A stretch of 64,000 bases of DNA from assembly GCA_004009845.1 (NCBI GenBank), contig RMBW01000113.1:1-64000 (forward strand), given 5' to 3'. Shown one piece after another: positions 18,561 through 30,965 of the stretch. The first letter of the stretch is position 1. Each line of letters starts with the position of its first letter. The translations under genes and the position numbers were made by a program. This DNA comes from Davidsoniella eucalypti (Eukaryota > Ascomycota > Sordariomycetes > Microascales > Ceratocystidaceae). The notes beneath the pieces are model-generated. The model was not told where the DNA came from and did not search any database. It saw nothing but the letters and a program-made list of their open reading frames with translations.

Positions 18561-18952
18561 CGCCGCGGGGTCGGGCATCCGGAACCTTCGAAGAGGCTGC
18601 CCGCCGAGTGTGAGTGTGGCTACCTGAGGTGAGTGCGATGGGACTCGGGAAGCCAGCGATCGGTAAGATGTTGCGAGAAGAGGAGTCGTGAAAAGAGTGA
18701 AAAGAGTGAAAAGAGGGGTCGGTCGCTGGTGAGAACATCCCCCAAGAGGGGAAAAGTCGGGCTCAAGGCCTCATAACTCGATGCATCAATGAAGACAAGT
18801 GTCTAAAAAGATAAAAGAATGGACAGCAGCATTGGGAATATGTGCTGGTCGCTCTCAAAACCCCGCGATGAAGGGGAAAGATTCGTCTTTGGGCGGAGGA
18901 GAGGTACTCGAACTCAAAGGTACCCCCCCGAAGGTTGTAGGAGGGAAGGTTG
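18561..18952 (-). repeat. dispersed repeat R1, copy 1
   Basis: About 390 bp homologous to 42067-42427. Shared landmarks are CGCGGGGTCGGGCATCC, GGTGAGAACATCCC, AATGGACAGCAGCATTGGG and GGTACTCGAACTCAAAGG. It lacks the 3' tail present in the other locus. An internal 9-bp tandem repeat (GTGAAAAGA, 3 units, near 18690) is specific to this copy. No coding capacity. Orientation is set by the tail of the other copy. Confidence 0.75.
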
Positions 18953-18985
18953 AGTTAGGCCTTGACACTACTTCCTCTTGGACAT

Positions 18986-19045
18986 AAATCGGAACCGGTC
19001 TCAATTCAATTCATCTTTTACGACTAGTTTTTTCATAGTCCCTCG
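18986..19045 (+). repeat. LTR family B-like fragment
   Basis: The stretch with GGTCTCAATTCAATT and TCTTTTACGACTAGTTTT resembles the right half of LTR B (4913-4965). It is diverged and truncated, joined directly to a LINE fragment. Confidence 0.6.
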
Positions 19046-19217
19046 TGGGTCACCCCTTGCCAACCTTGATCGGAGGCATCTGGGGCCGGTTCGGTATATG
19101 GCGACGACAGCTCCGCGCGTGTTGGTTGCGCCATGGTGCATCCAGTATCAAAAGAGTCGCACTGATGACGCGCGCACTTTAAAGGTAGTTTGAGATGATT
19201 TGGATCGAAAATGGGTG
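19046..19217 (-). pseudogene. LINE 4 fragment: leader and internally deleted ORF1
   Basis: On the minus strand a leader homologous to that of LINE 2, an ATG at 19134 with MAQPTRAELSS, then a jump to APDASDQGWQ, which in LINE 2 ORF1 lies nearly 300 codons further on. It is then cut by the LTR fragment. The internal deletion must be old or part of template switching; no function. Confidence 0.75.
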
Positions 19218-19530
19218 AAAGGTACCACTTGTGGAAAAGTATGGAGGACGTTTTGATGCCCCAAGTATTGTTCATTCGTAAGCCAGGCGGCGGTATCAGG
19301 TTCTGTGTTGATTATAGGGCCCTCAACGCTATCTCAACGCTAGGATGCATACCCTCTCCCGTATCCAGTATACTTTGCCGGATCTCAGTGCAAATGGGCT
19401 ACCAAGTTAGATGCTATGGCCGTATCAGAATCGCCCTGGCTCAGAAGAACTCACAGCATTTCGTACGCCGCTGACCGTAGTCCCTTCAATAGCGTGCTAC
19501 GTAAATGGCTTGGTATATACTGTGATGCGT
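19218..19530 (+). pseudogene. degenerate gypsy reverse transcriptase fragment
   Basis: [20 protein letters not shown] and, in another frame, FNSVLRKWLGIYCDA are recognisable pieces of the RT seen at 1650-1970. Frames shift and the catalytic YIDD is absent. Confidence 0.75.
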
Positions 19531-20080
19531 CTCAAAACAAGAAAAGATATATCTCTGGTTATAGCACTCTAACTCACTACGTACATATCGTACCTGAAAA
19601 GATATTCATTGATAATTCTAGCTCATCACTACTAGATTAACAATCAGGAGGGAAAAGAAAATGATAAGAAGTTCTCGCATTTTATATAACTATTTACATT
19701 TTAGTTGATGGGTTTCAATGTGATTAAGAAGCCCCGAACTTGGCCGCCATTATTACTGCATAAATATCATAGATATATCCTGCGTCTAACTTGGTATCTG
19801 CCCAGCTAGTTTTCCGGTTTAAAGAGCGGCTAAATGGGGAGATACGATACTTCAAATAGCTCCATCATTCGATTGATCAACTAGACAGCTTAGGATAAGC
19901 CAAATATGGAACTTTTCTTTATTTGTTCTTTAGATAGATCAAGTATGTGTATTGTGAAATTATTATTTATCAAGTATATATGTTGTTGCATAGATCATCA
20001 TTCCCTCATAGACAGTATATCCTAAGCCAACAAACCTACTTTGCGAAGAACAAACTAGTTTTTATGACACCGCGATCAAT
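19531..20080. other. intergenic, no gene seen
   Basis: AT-rich spacer between transposon remains and the 3' end of the permease gene. No exon, domain or repeat was recognised. Confidence 0.6.
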
Positions 20081-21728
20081 TTAATCAGAGATATCAGACT
20101 TGGTTCCTAGCTTCGATATATCAAAGCCGTTGCTTTCTAGATAAGCGTTAAACTTGATGTCTTCCTCGGCGACAGAATCCTGGGTCACATCAGGCAGCAA
20201 AAATAGAGCAATGAGACCAGAGAGGACACACAAGGAGGACGAGACGTAAAATGGATACTGAGCAGAAGCATCGCCATCTCCGCCAGCAGCCTCGATATAG
20301 GGGAAGACCCAAGTTCCAACAAAGGCACCAACCTTGCCGATAGCAGCGGCAATGCCGTAGTAACGGCCACGAACACCAGTGGCACAGGTCTTGGCAGCCA
20401 TAATGCCGATGTTGTTGCCCGGGCCTACCTCACCCAGAGCACTGAAGATGCCGTAAACAACAGCAAAGGCGCCAACAACCTCAGGCTTGGACAAGCTATG
20501 GTAGCAACCGGCCATGATGAAGCCAACGATAGCTTGGGCAATAACACCGCCAGCCAGGGTATACCGCGCGCCGAACTTGTCAGACAAGAATGCGCCGATG
20601 ATAGTACCGGGGATGTAGAACAGGTTGATGACAGTGTTCCAGCCAAACACAGTGGTTAGAGGAGCAAATCCGGACGAGTAGATGTTGGCTAGGATCGTAG
20701 ACGAGAAGATGCTGAAAGAGTAGGCTGAAAAGTCGTAGATGAACCACACTAAGCTGACCATAGCCAAACGGGCGCCATAGTAGCGGAAGACCAGCTTATA
20801 AGGAGTCTTGACATTACGCATAGAGTTGTTGCGGAACTCGGCGGGGTCTTGGATCTTCATGCGCAGGAAAAAGAGCAAGAAGGGAAAGACGACACCAAGG
20901 CCAAGCGATACTCTCCAGATCGTCTCGTAATGCTCGTTATGGCAGGCGGCGGCCACGACATAAGGAACGAAGGCACCAAACACAAATCCCCAATCAATAG
21001 CCGAGTTGGTGAACGTGATGAACCAAAAGTTGCGAGTTCCAGCCTTGAGCTCGCTAGTCGACTCGGCAGCACCAACCGATCCAGCGGGATATTCGCCTAT
21101 AAGGAGAGCATGTCAGCATACCGAATCTTGTGTGGGCTACACCTCATGCGTAGTGCATAAGATGAGGGTAGCCACCCTCGTTCTATGATATTTCTTGCGT
21201 ACCTCCAATACCCACACCAACAAAGAAACGCCAGGCAGTCAAGATGCTGAACATGCCCTCGGCGGTTCCATGATAGTACGAGCCCGTGGCCAAAGCCGTG
21301 AAGACGATAAGGATGATGGTCGAGACTAGAAGAGTGTTTGTGCGAGACCAATGATCAGAAGTATAGCCGAAAATCAGCATTCCAACGACAGTGCCAGCAA
21401 AGGCAATGTCACTGACATATTTCTTGGCACGCGACTTGGTGAAAACGTCTCCATATTGATAGGTAAGTGTAGTGGAAACGGAACCAATAACCTATTTTGC
21501 CAGGCGTTAGCTCTGCTGCTTTGACTTGCAGGACAAAGGGCAAAAGAACGAAAATTGGCCAGGGGCTTTGCTTACATTGTTGATATAGCCGTCAGAAAAT
21601 AAACCTGCACCACAAGTCATCACAGGGAGTATCGAGTCCACAAATGACTTGGTAGGCCCAGCCTCTATTTCCGTGGCAGGCAGAGAAACATCGCCCTTCT
21701 TCTCATCGCGGACTTCGTCAGCAGACAT
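20081..21728 (-). CDS. MFS glycerophosphodiester / glycerophosphoinositol permease (GIT1 family)
   Basis: Proton-coupled uptake of glycerophosphodiesters (or phosphate) across the plasma membrane. Three exons: 21576-21728, 21203-21491, 20081-21096. The introns (84 and 106 bp) have GTAAGC/GTACGC donors, and the first has a CTAAC branch site. The spliced product is 485 aa with about 12 membrane segments. Family marks: GLFSDGYINN in segment 1, the MFS loop GYTSDHWSR, GIGGEYP across the second splice, and GPGNNIGIMAAKTCATGVRG followed by RYYGIAAAIGKVGAFVGTWVF, as in Git1 relatives. A single CACGTG (22411-22416), the Pho4-type site, lies about 680 bp upstream; a regulatory role is only a guess. 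Substrate cannot be fixed from sequence; inorganic phosphate transport is the alternative. Confidence 0.88.
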
Positions 21729-24168
21729 GCTGGTCAGCAGATAGTCTGTCTATTAGCCAATGTCGAAGTGGCGAACAGAAAATGGCACTTTGTCTTCGTT
21801 TTGACAGTGGTTAAAATTAAGATTAAAATTAATAAAAAAAGAGAGAAAGATAACGAACAGTTGGCTGGTGCAAGAGGCGACGATCTCCAACAGTCTGGTG
21901 GCCACGAGAGTAGTTCACGAAAAAAAGACAAGACAAAGATCTGTACAACAAACAGACCTTCACAGTCTGGTTGGGGATCACTATTATATATCTTTTCACT
22001 AACTATCCACCTACGTAGCAACACACGAAATGGGCCTCTTGGAGGGATGAATTGTCCTTCTCATTTCTTCTTTCTTATCCTTATTATCATTCTTCTTCTT
22101 CTTCACATGCTTGCTTGCTTACTTGCCGAAACAAGCTGTCACTTCCTCCCAACGTTCCTACGCCAAAAAGAAGGCAGATCTGAGCTGAAATAGGCTAACA
22201 GCCTAAGCTGGAGCTAGTCTTGACAAAAGCTGCGAAACAGCGTTGCACTATCGAAGCGACGATCCACCCTTACTCTTTTCCGTCTTTTCGTTCTCTCACG
22301 ACCGAGCGAGCCAGCATTCAAAGTAACCTCATACATATCTATAGTTTTACTTATATTCGGTATCAGTTACTGAGATATCCAGTCCGAAAAGAAGAAAAAA
22401 TCCCCGCTTACACGTGAAAATTGTTGGGGATCGTCGCCTCTTGTACAGGCCATTTAAAGGAACAAGGGAGACGTAAACACTAGCAAATGCAACTATGAAT
22501 TTACTGATAAACAAGCACACAAACAGGGGCTTAGTTTCCAGCCGTTCGCTGTGAGCCAATGATTTTAAACGTGAAGACATTTTATTGCGATTCAACCAGG
22601 AATGCTAGATGTTTATCTCACCAGTTCTGTTGTCTACTAATAAGCTATTTCAAGGGTTTTTTTTTTCCTTGGCCTGTCAAACGTCAAAGTTCATGCTAAG
22701 AGAATCGGTTCCTGGCTGTGCCAAGATCATTGGAACAACAAGAATGGGGGCTCTACAGATCTCCACAGCGATATGTATTTGTGATGCCAATAGCTTGTAG
22801 ATCTCTCTCCACTATGTCACATAGCCAAGAATTCCAGTGCACAGATCGTACATAGCAGCATCTTCCGCGAGTCTTGGCACGTCAATCAAGCAACCACGCA
22901 TGTGAAGACGGATACAGCCAAGTTCGATGGTTTGCTCGCTTGCTCCAAAGGGCTTCAACAATACGATGGGTTGTAATAGGTGGCGAGGCTCCATTTCCAC
23001 TGCTACGCCAAAGGAGACGAGATAACACTCCAAGACACAACTGCTGCGGTGCTCGTGTGTTATAGCGGGGCTGGCTATACAGATATGCTCTAGTACATAT
23101 CTTACGATAAGTCGACCCGTCCTGACGCTGTTATTGAATAAAGCATGAGCTTGATCTATTGGCCTACATATGCTCAAGCAGGTGTCACTCACGCACAACG
23201 AAAAAGACTCTTGTATTCTGAAAGTTTGGTTCGCCATTCACCGACTGACTGCTTTTTGTTTTTAGGAGAAGATCGAGATTATCTGCGTTTTGTTAGCTTC
23301 AGTTGCTGAATTTGATACACTCTTGTGACAACTTGTCGTTGAGTCGTGGTTGTTTTGGCTTTGGCAATAACCCTTTTTGCACGTTCCACAGATTCATAAA
23401 AGAAGACGACATTTCAATATTTAGTAGTTAACTAACTGTTCAATTACAAGGCTCCACAAAGAAGGTTATCTGCCTATCCCACTCATTGAGTAATGTATTC
23501 CTCTTTGTTGTATTCTGCCTGGTTCTGCCTGGTTGTTTTGGTGTGATGGGTTCTTCTAGATACCCGACTGATCTGTACTCCACAAGAGCATAGATGCCGG
23601 TCTTTCCCTCATGTTTTCTAGTTTAATCTTGTCCTTATCCCCCTCAGCATTGTGTTTCTTACTATGGAGCAATCCCTGAAAGTTATGGTTCATACTAATA
23701 AGAGTTTAATTGCTAAGTACATGTTCACGTTGGAAATAAAGGGAAAAGACGATGTTATAGAATAATAATAAAAACAGCATTAGAACTATATCCCCTAGAT
23801 ACATATACGACTAGATGTTGAGTCGAGAAGTAATTATATACAAATGTAATCAAGAAAGCTCCAAGTGACCAATCGATGCTAAAAGAATAACCATTAAAAC
23901 AGATGCAAATCAGACGTAAAAACTGCCAACAGGGTCCATGTTAATAATGTCCTGTGGTGATGAAAGCAAAAACAAAGTAGAAGATAGGAAAGATCATAAC
24001 CAGCATCGTGTCAATTATGTACAGGCGACAGATGAGATGGGGGAGAGATTGGCAGGAGAGTTGAGAGTTAGAAAGAAAAGAAGAAGGAAAAAAAAAAGAC
24101 TCTAGTATGTGGCAACTCTGCAAGAAGAAAAGAAAAAGAAAAAAGAAAAAAAGAGTGTGTAAAGGCAT
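21729..24168. other. intergenic: permease promoter and gene-free spacer
   Basis: CT-rich stretches and a CCAAT-type motif sit close to the permease start. An unrecognised open frame of 141 codons (22812-23237, minus) has no family resemblance I can name, no intron signals and no partner. The remainder is AT-rich with polypurine runs before the fungalysin stop. Confidence 0.55.
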
Positions 24169-26155
24169 TTAGCAGGCGTATTCGGGAATTTCGAAGGACT
24201 CGGTGCGGAACCAGCTGGCAGCCTTAGCATCCAGACCCAGACCGCGCTTGGCAAAGGCAGTCCAGAGAGCGCACTTGTTATCACCACCGGTCAGAGCCTT
24301 ATCGGCATCGAGGATGGCATCACGGGCAGAGACGAAGGTAGGGTTGCAGGGCTGCAGAGCCATGCCGTCCATGATCAGCTTCATGGCCACGAACTTGCCA
24401 TCAGTGGGGACACCGTTGTAGAAGATGGGCTTGAAGGTCTTGGGGTGACCGTACTCTTCGATCAGGCTCCAGACGACCTCGTACAGAATGGTGGCCCAGA
24501 CAGTTCCAATGGCATGGACACCCTTAAAGACGAGGGTATCGACGCTCTTGTATGTGTATGGGTTGGTTTTCATAGAGGTGGAGTACTTGTAGGCACGGAT
24601 ACCGGCATCGTTGTTGAAGACCCAGTCACCCATGGCGTAGTCGGTCTCCCGGGTGTCGGTCTTCTTCAGGCGCAGAGTAGTGGCCATGAAGTCACCCCAA
24701 CCCTCACCCAAACCACCGGCCTCGTGGGTGGACAGGCAGCCAGAGTTGGCGGGGCCACCAGTCAGACGGTTGGACAGACCATGAGTGTACTCATGGATGA
24801 TGACACTGGCATCGAATGAGCAGTCACGCATGGGGGTGGCAGTGTTCCATAGGTACATGCGCATGCGGGGGTTGTAGCCATCGGGAGGAGTGGCAAAGTT
24901 GGCGTTGTTGTAGCCAGAGCCGTCCTGGGCGTTCAGGACAACATAGTCATCACCCTCACCACCCTTGCCGTTGTTGTCGGCCTGGAAGTTACCGGCATCC
25001 TCATTGAAGCCGAGAGTGTACAGCAGATCGTGGTACTTGTTGCTGGTGTAGAATAGCTGAGTGATGGAGGCATTGCGGTACGAGTCGGCGTCGGTCATGG
25101 AGGGGTCGTAGGCGTACTGGAAGTTCAGGTCATTGCGGTAAGGACGGTAGTTGTCAACATACTCGTCTTCACCATCGGGGTTTACCTGGGCAATGCCGTT
25201 GTTGCCGTATGTGGTGTTGGTCAGGCCGGCATCGGGGCCCATACCATGCCAGGTGAAGGGGCTGGCCACCTTGTTCCAGGGGTCAGTTTCCACGACACGG
25301 GAGCCCTCTTCGGGGTCGTTGACCTCACCCCAAGGGTAGACTTCGTAGGTAGCGACATCTGAAACATAGTCTATAACACCGTGAATCATGGTGTTGGTCG
25401 TAGCGTCAACATACGTTAGCAGCCAGTTGTCAACAATATCTGTCTCAAATCTCCAGGAGAGAGCCAGAGTACCGTCCTCGCGCTGGATGTAGACCAGCTT
25501 GGCCTCAGGGTTCTTCTCCACACCAGTGGCACCGGTGATGGTGTAGTCCTGCTCGGAGTTCTGCTCGGCCTTGGCCTTGGAGGCCTCGACGTTGAGGCCG
25601 AGAGTGCTGATAGCACCGTTCAGAGCATCGATGGGCTCGGAGACGTCACGGCGGTTGAGAGTGGGAATCTCGCCGTTGAAGAAGGAGTTACCGAAGGAGA
25701 AGATAGTGCCATCAGAGCCAATCTGTAGAGTGAGTTAGTATGTCTGTGTATCAGAAGTGAGTGGATATCAGGTGAAGAGGGCTAATACTTACGTTGACAT
25801 TGAAGTCACTGTTGTCCAGGTCCAGACCGTTGATGGTCTGGCGGAAGTGAACGTGGGCGATACCGTTGGTACCGACGTAGTGGTCCTCAACCAGGCGGAA
25901 GGTAGCGTGAGGAGCAACAGCATTGACCAGAGCGGTAGCAGTATCGACGTAGCTGGAACCACGCTTCATGATGGAAGAAACGAGCGAGCTAGTCGAGGTC
26001 TTGACGGTGTCCACATAAGAAGACTTGCAGGGCATGCGGAAAGCGCTCACATCCACACCACGCTTAGCGATGTGAACGTCATTGGCGCGGCGAGAGGGGT
26101 GGGCACTGACAGACAGAGCCTGACTTAGGAGACCGAGAGCAACGACAGACTTCAT
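24169..26155 (-). CDS. secreted metalloprotease, fungalysin family (M36)
   Basis: Zinc endopeptidase released into the medium to digest protein. Two exons: 25793-26155 and 24169-25722, intron 70 bp (donor GTAAGT, acceptor CTACAG). The product is 638 aa, the usual fungalysin length. A signal peptide ([18 protein letters not shown]) comes first. The propeptide with the FTP-type inhibitory region follows ([13 protein letters not shown] at about 102-114). The catalytic domain has HEYTH at about 429-433 (zinc histidines and catalytic Glu) and the third ligand Glu in GEGWGDFM downstream. A start at 26155 gives the best signal peptide; an upstream in-frame codon adds only a few residues. The promoter has a nested inverted repeat (26435-26541). 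Catalytic residues are complete, so it should be active. Confidence 0.95.
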
Positions 26156-26434
26156 TGTGAAAGACTGTAGTAAAATCAAAGAGAGGTGTCAAGCAAGTGA
26201 ATGGTTGGCAGTGAAAGAGAGCGATAGTACGAATAGATTTCGTGAATGAATGGCTAGACCGAAACTGGTGAGTGAAGGACTGTGAGGCCTAAGAGGGATG
26301 GGGAGTAAAGGAAAGAAAAAGAGTGTGTGTGGAACGGGCGTCGGTTTCCTTTTATTCTCAAAATCGGACTACGATTTGAAGCTCAAGATTCCATAGCCAC
26401 GATATGAGGGTGTCTGTCAGAGTATGCACCTACC

Positions 26435-26541
26435 TGCCAGCCAAGCGGTACGTGACCAGACTTGACGTTGGGGGAGCAAAAGGCTGAGAGACGGCCATTG
26501 CTCAGTCTCTGTCCAACGTCCGGCTATCTTGCCAGCCAAGC
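26435..26541. promoter_or_regulatory. nested palindrome between direct repeats upstream of fungalysin
   Basis: GACGTTGG (26464-26471) pairs with CCAACGTC (26513-26520) and encloses AGAGAC/GTCTCT (26487-26492, 26505-26510). The whole sits between two exact copies of TGCCAGCCAAGC (26435-26446 and 26530-26541). It lies about 280-390 bp before the start codon. It could be a regulatory cluster or a small inserted element. Confidence 0.4.
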
Positions 26542-29500
26542 TCGGACGCTATAGTTATCGTGAGAAGGTAACAATGCTTCCCAGTCAATACTCAAAGCCA
26601 ACTACCAAACTTCCAGGCTGAGCTGAGTTGGACTGTGCTACACCAGGCCTGCTATGGTAAGCTCTATAGCAGCAAGCACCAGGCTGTTGGTATGCGGACA
26701 AAGTCTCATAGCCACTACCAACAGAATAGGTCACAGTGCTTTTGCTTCGCTCAGCCAAGACCTGTCCAGGGTTGGTTTTCCGTCTCCTGCCAGCTCAAGC
26801 TTCTCGATTAGGAAGCTGATAGTGCTTTGCCTTGCCCTGTACGGTGTCATCCTCAGGCTCGTCCACAGTGACAATAAGAGTAGCCGATATGTTCTTACTA
26901 TGTACACGTAGTAACTTAACCGCTGGGGTCAGGTTCCCGGTTGTATTTACGTTGTAATAGTAAGTAGCTAAAATAGCAAGGAGGCCAAACTTCCGTCTTC
27001 CTTCATGGGTCCTTCTACTCTTGGTGGGGACTGGGCAGGGAGCATAGACAACTAGAAGGTCCATGACTATGTTCAAGCTTCTTTAGTGCTTGATTAGAGA
27101 ACGTTATTTTTTGCTGAGATGGATTTGACTAGCAAGTTAGGATATCTTGAGCGGAACTAGTCAAAGGAAAATCATCCATTGCGTGCAGAAGCCATGCTAG
27201 CAGGTTGGCAGCTTCCTTGCACTCGTGGCACTCGTAGCATTCTGTCAGAACAAGCCAAGATGAGCTAACGATGCCAAGTGTGTAGAGGCTCCCAGTTTCC
27301 CATTCAAGCAGGCAGATAGACAAGAGACCGTTGACAGGCTATTTGCAAGATCTTTTGTTTGTGTTTTGGACAAGCTAGAAATATAGCAAGCTAAGCTAGT
27401 GCTTTAGCTGATCTGATCTTATCAGTTCGGCATACTAACAGCTACGAGCTCTGTCAGGTACAGGCGTTTCTGTGTTTCTATAATAGCAATACCTCCCATG
27501 AAGGTGTGGCAGTCATTGTCAAGGAAAAAAGAACTTTGGGGTTAAAAGAACAGTCAGAATGTACGGCATATACCTTCGAGAATTCTGCTGAATGGATCCC
27601 AGCGACATGGAAAAGAGTGCCAGCAATACACAAACACAAACAGCGGTACTGTCAAAAGCGAGGGACTTTGGTGTATAGTGTAGTTCGCACATCATATATG
27701 GGTGTTAACCCTACCAGTAAAGAGCTGCCGTTCTGCAATGGACATAATCTTTCCAAACTTCTCCGCAACAAAGTGTGGCTGAGTTCCTTGTATAATGATA
27801 ACGTCCTATCTAGGAAACTCGAATTCAAGTTTTATTGCGCTTCTTGGGCTAGGGTATGGATGTGAAGATTAAAGTAGGTGGATTTCTTATAACACCTGCT
27901 ATAAGGGTCAGGGCACCAGATGGCTTAGCTAGTAGCTTATCATCGATAACAGCAGGTCTGTTGCTAATTGCCGAATTCTTGCTGAATACCTACTAAGATG
28001 AGTGCAAGGGTCGATCGACTAAGGAGCTAGTAAACACATAGCAAAGTAGTTATTATTATGATACATACAATGGTGAAATAGGACTCTACGCGTCGAAACT
28101 GGAGGCAGATGCTAATAAGTGAAAGGCATATTGCCCCCTTGTTGTCGTTTCTATGAAGGACTCTATGCCGACTTGACAGATGTAGTCGTGTGTACATGTA
28201 CTTATGACAGATGCTGTGATACTACATATAAAGCATGTAGTTGCATACATACATGCTACCAAGGCAAGTAAGTACGCACATACATAGTTCCGAATTATCC
28301 GAACTAGTGCAATCATAAGTACCAGAGTCTAAGTACAACTGGGTAAGAATTCGGCTAGATCAAGGCCGTTGTCCGACAAAAAGCTAGGTTTTTTAGTTGT
28401 AGCCTGCGTGGAATAACAAGAAGGATGTTTCTTACAAGTGATACATGAAATAAAGAATTAAAACAGAGGCATGGCAGTGACAATTCACGACATACGTGAC
28501 ATATCTCGAGCTTTCGAAGCACAACCACTGGAGGGCATGTGCGGAATGGCAGTGATAGCAAAAAAACAACTCCTTTTAGACATGATTGGCCGTGATTGAT
28601 CAACGATGAGAGAAATACTGCCCCTGAGTAAAAATAAAGTATAGTAAACGTAGCCTCGGCATACTTGCCGTTTGAATGCATGTCCGCTGACCTGTCCCAA
28701 ATGCGGTAGATGCACCTTTGCTACAATCATATCGGGCAGGGTTGGGAATTTAGTTGGTAGGAGCGACAAGGTTCAGAGGGTGACAACCTCAATAAGCGGA
28801 AGAATTGGTGGTAGTTGCTGTTGAGTCTAACTTAACTCTAACGACCTCCTCTTTCCTGTTTGGTTGATGTCGTGCTTTTGCAGCCATTCTGTCATTGTTA
28901 GGGCATAAGCCTCTCATGTCAAGAATACCACATGATGATGGGAATATGTAGATGTCATCGAATGGCATACATCTTTTCTGCTTTCTGATTATACATCTTG
29001 TACATCTTATACAACACGTGCTATTCATTTTTCTCACTTATCCGCTTGAATTCATACATGTAGTACATACGTGCCGTTGTACTACATCCTATATCCTTAC
29101 CTCCGTATCCCCTATCCTGGCTCCTTTATCCTCATCTATTCTGTCGATGACATCGTGACCTCGAGCCCTACATCGACCTTTTACAGCCCACCTCTGGAGG
29201 GCGCGTGATACTACAAGGACTAGATAGACTACAAAGGAATAGGCAAAGCACCACAAACAGCAGTCTATCATTATCAATATTCACATACTCGCTGGTAGAT
29301 ACGCTTTGGGGCATTCTGACATTCAGTAAGCTTCACCTTGAACAAGGCTGACTTAGTCGTTCGGCTATCAAGCACCCCCTCCCTTGCGAAGTCATATCCA
29401 TATTTACTTATTCCAAAGAGAAACGAACAACATAACAAGATTGATCATCACGCATAGGACAATTTCTTTCGTCTATCTAAGCAGCTGCAAAGGAACAATC

Positions 29501-30965
29501 AGTGCTGCATTAAAACAACAAGGGCATGAAAGTGCCTCACCTAAACTTGTTATGTACTATGTATGTAAATAATGTCCGAGCAGCATCTCTCAGGGCAGTT
29601 TGGGGATAATCCCTGTTATACTCCTCCAAAAAGATGACATTGACATGGCACAACAGAGTTAAATCGTAAGTGATATCTAACATCTATAGCTATACACTAT
29701 GCTATATAGATAGTACGTATGTACATCTGATCATACTTCTAAGGCGTTTGAATCAAGTTGGGGAGATCACGGTTGGTGCTTTCTTATGTTTTCTCCATAT
29801 ATGTACATAAAACAATGACAGTAATAACTAAAAACTACAGGTACGGACATGGCTATGGATACAAGGAAATATTGATTTCAAGAAAGATTAGAAGGAGATT
29901 ATGGGCAAGAAGATGACAGATCTTCATGTACCTGATATTGCAATCAAGACAATTGATCGTTTCTATATTGTCTAAAGCGAATCACCATGCTCCAAAGAAC
30001 TCAAGTCTCGTCGAATTGATGCAGTAGTTTCATGAATGCTTCTAAGAAGTCGGTCTTTAGCATACAGGGAATTCTGTGTTTCGACTTGCGTTGTTGAGAG
30101 GTTTTTTCCTAATTGTAGGTATTTTATTCAGAAAAAAAAAAGGCGTCTCCCAAATAGGATTAGTGACGTATCGTTAGTCGTTTTGGGGGAGTATAATTAG
30201 CCCCTCTCGTATTATATTGGAAGCAATGACCTGCCAATTTTCGTTTCGATATCTGGCACATGCTCGCTCTTGAATTTCTTGGTCATCTTTGCTTTCTGTC
30301 CTTATATTGTCTCTATCCTATCGATTGTCACATTTGTAGTATGCCATTCTAGAAGGAACAAAAATCTCGGCCGAGGTATTATAACCATGTCTCCATGTGA
30401 AGCTTCTCTACATATAGTAAGCTCAAGCTTGTTCTGTTATTATAAAAAGAACCAAGGGCACACTACCATGAACTTGATATTTTATAACATATCAACTATA
30501 GTAATGACGTTATATATATCTTAAACATGGCAGACTTTGATTTCGAGGACAAAACCATTGCAATGCTTTTTCAATCCTATTTGCGTCATATTTCATCCAT
30601 ATTTATTGTAGCTATCAACACTTTGACACTAAAAGAATTTTACAAAGTAAAGGAGAGGAATGAAGTGAAAGAAAAAGGAACGAAACCATGGGGATCGATC
30701 CGTAGACGAGGCTTGGAGTGTATATGTAGACACGCTGCGTCGTTATTATGAAGTATTAAGGTCAAAGTGGGGTGAGCGGGATGTGGTGAGCGTCTCAAGT
30801 CATCATGTGCCAATGATCTTACTTTCGATAAAACAATGGCGGTAGGTTTCTTTTTATGTTTTTTTTTTTGTTAAAGAAACCCCAATGCTAAAGACCCCCT
30901 TAGAGATGTGTCAATATAGGTGACAGAAAAGAAAGGCGAAAAAAACTTATACATGTGTGTGTTTT
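26542..30965. other. gene-free spacer
   Basis: No exon set or transposon protein recognised in 4.4 kb. The longest open frame (119 codons at 27506-27865) has no recognisable domain. There are poly-A/T runs near 30131 and 30860. A short inverted arrangement (CTCCCAAA and TTTGGGGGAG, about 30145-30192) is too weak to name. Confidence 0.55.

Noticed and set aside
18902..18925. GGTACTCGAACTC in R1 as a pol III B box
   Set aside because: Only one box-like word with no A box at the right distance; not enough to call R1 tRNA-derived.
22812..23237. 141-codon minus-strand open frame
   Set aside because: No recognisable family, no splice signals and no composition difference from its surroundings; kept only as a mention in the intergenic entry.
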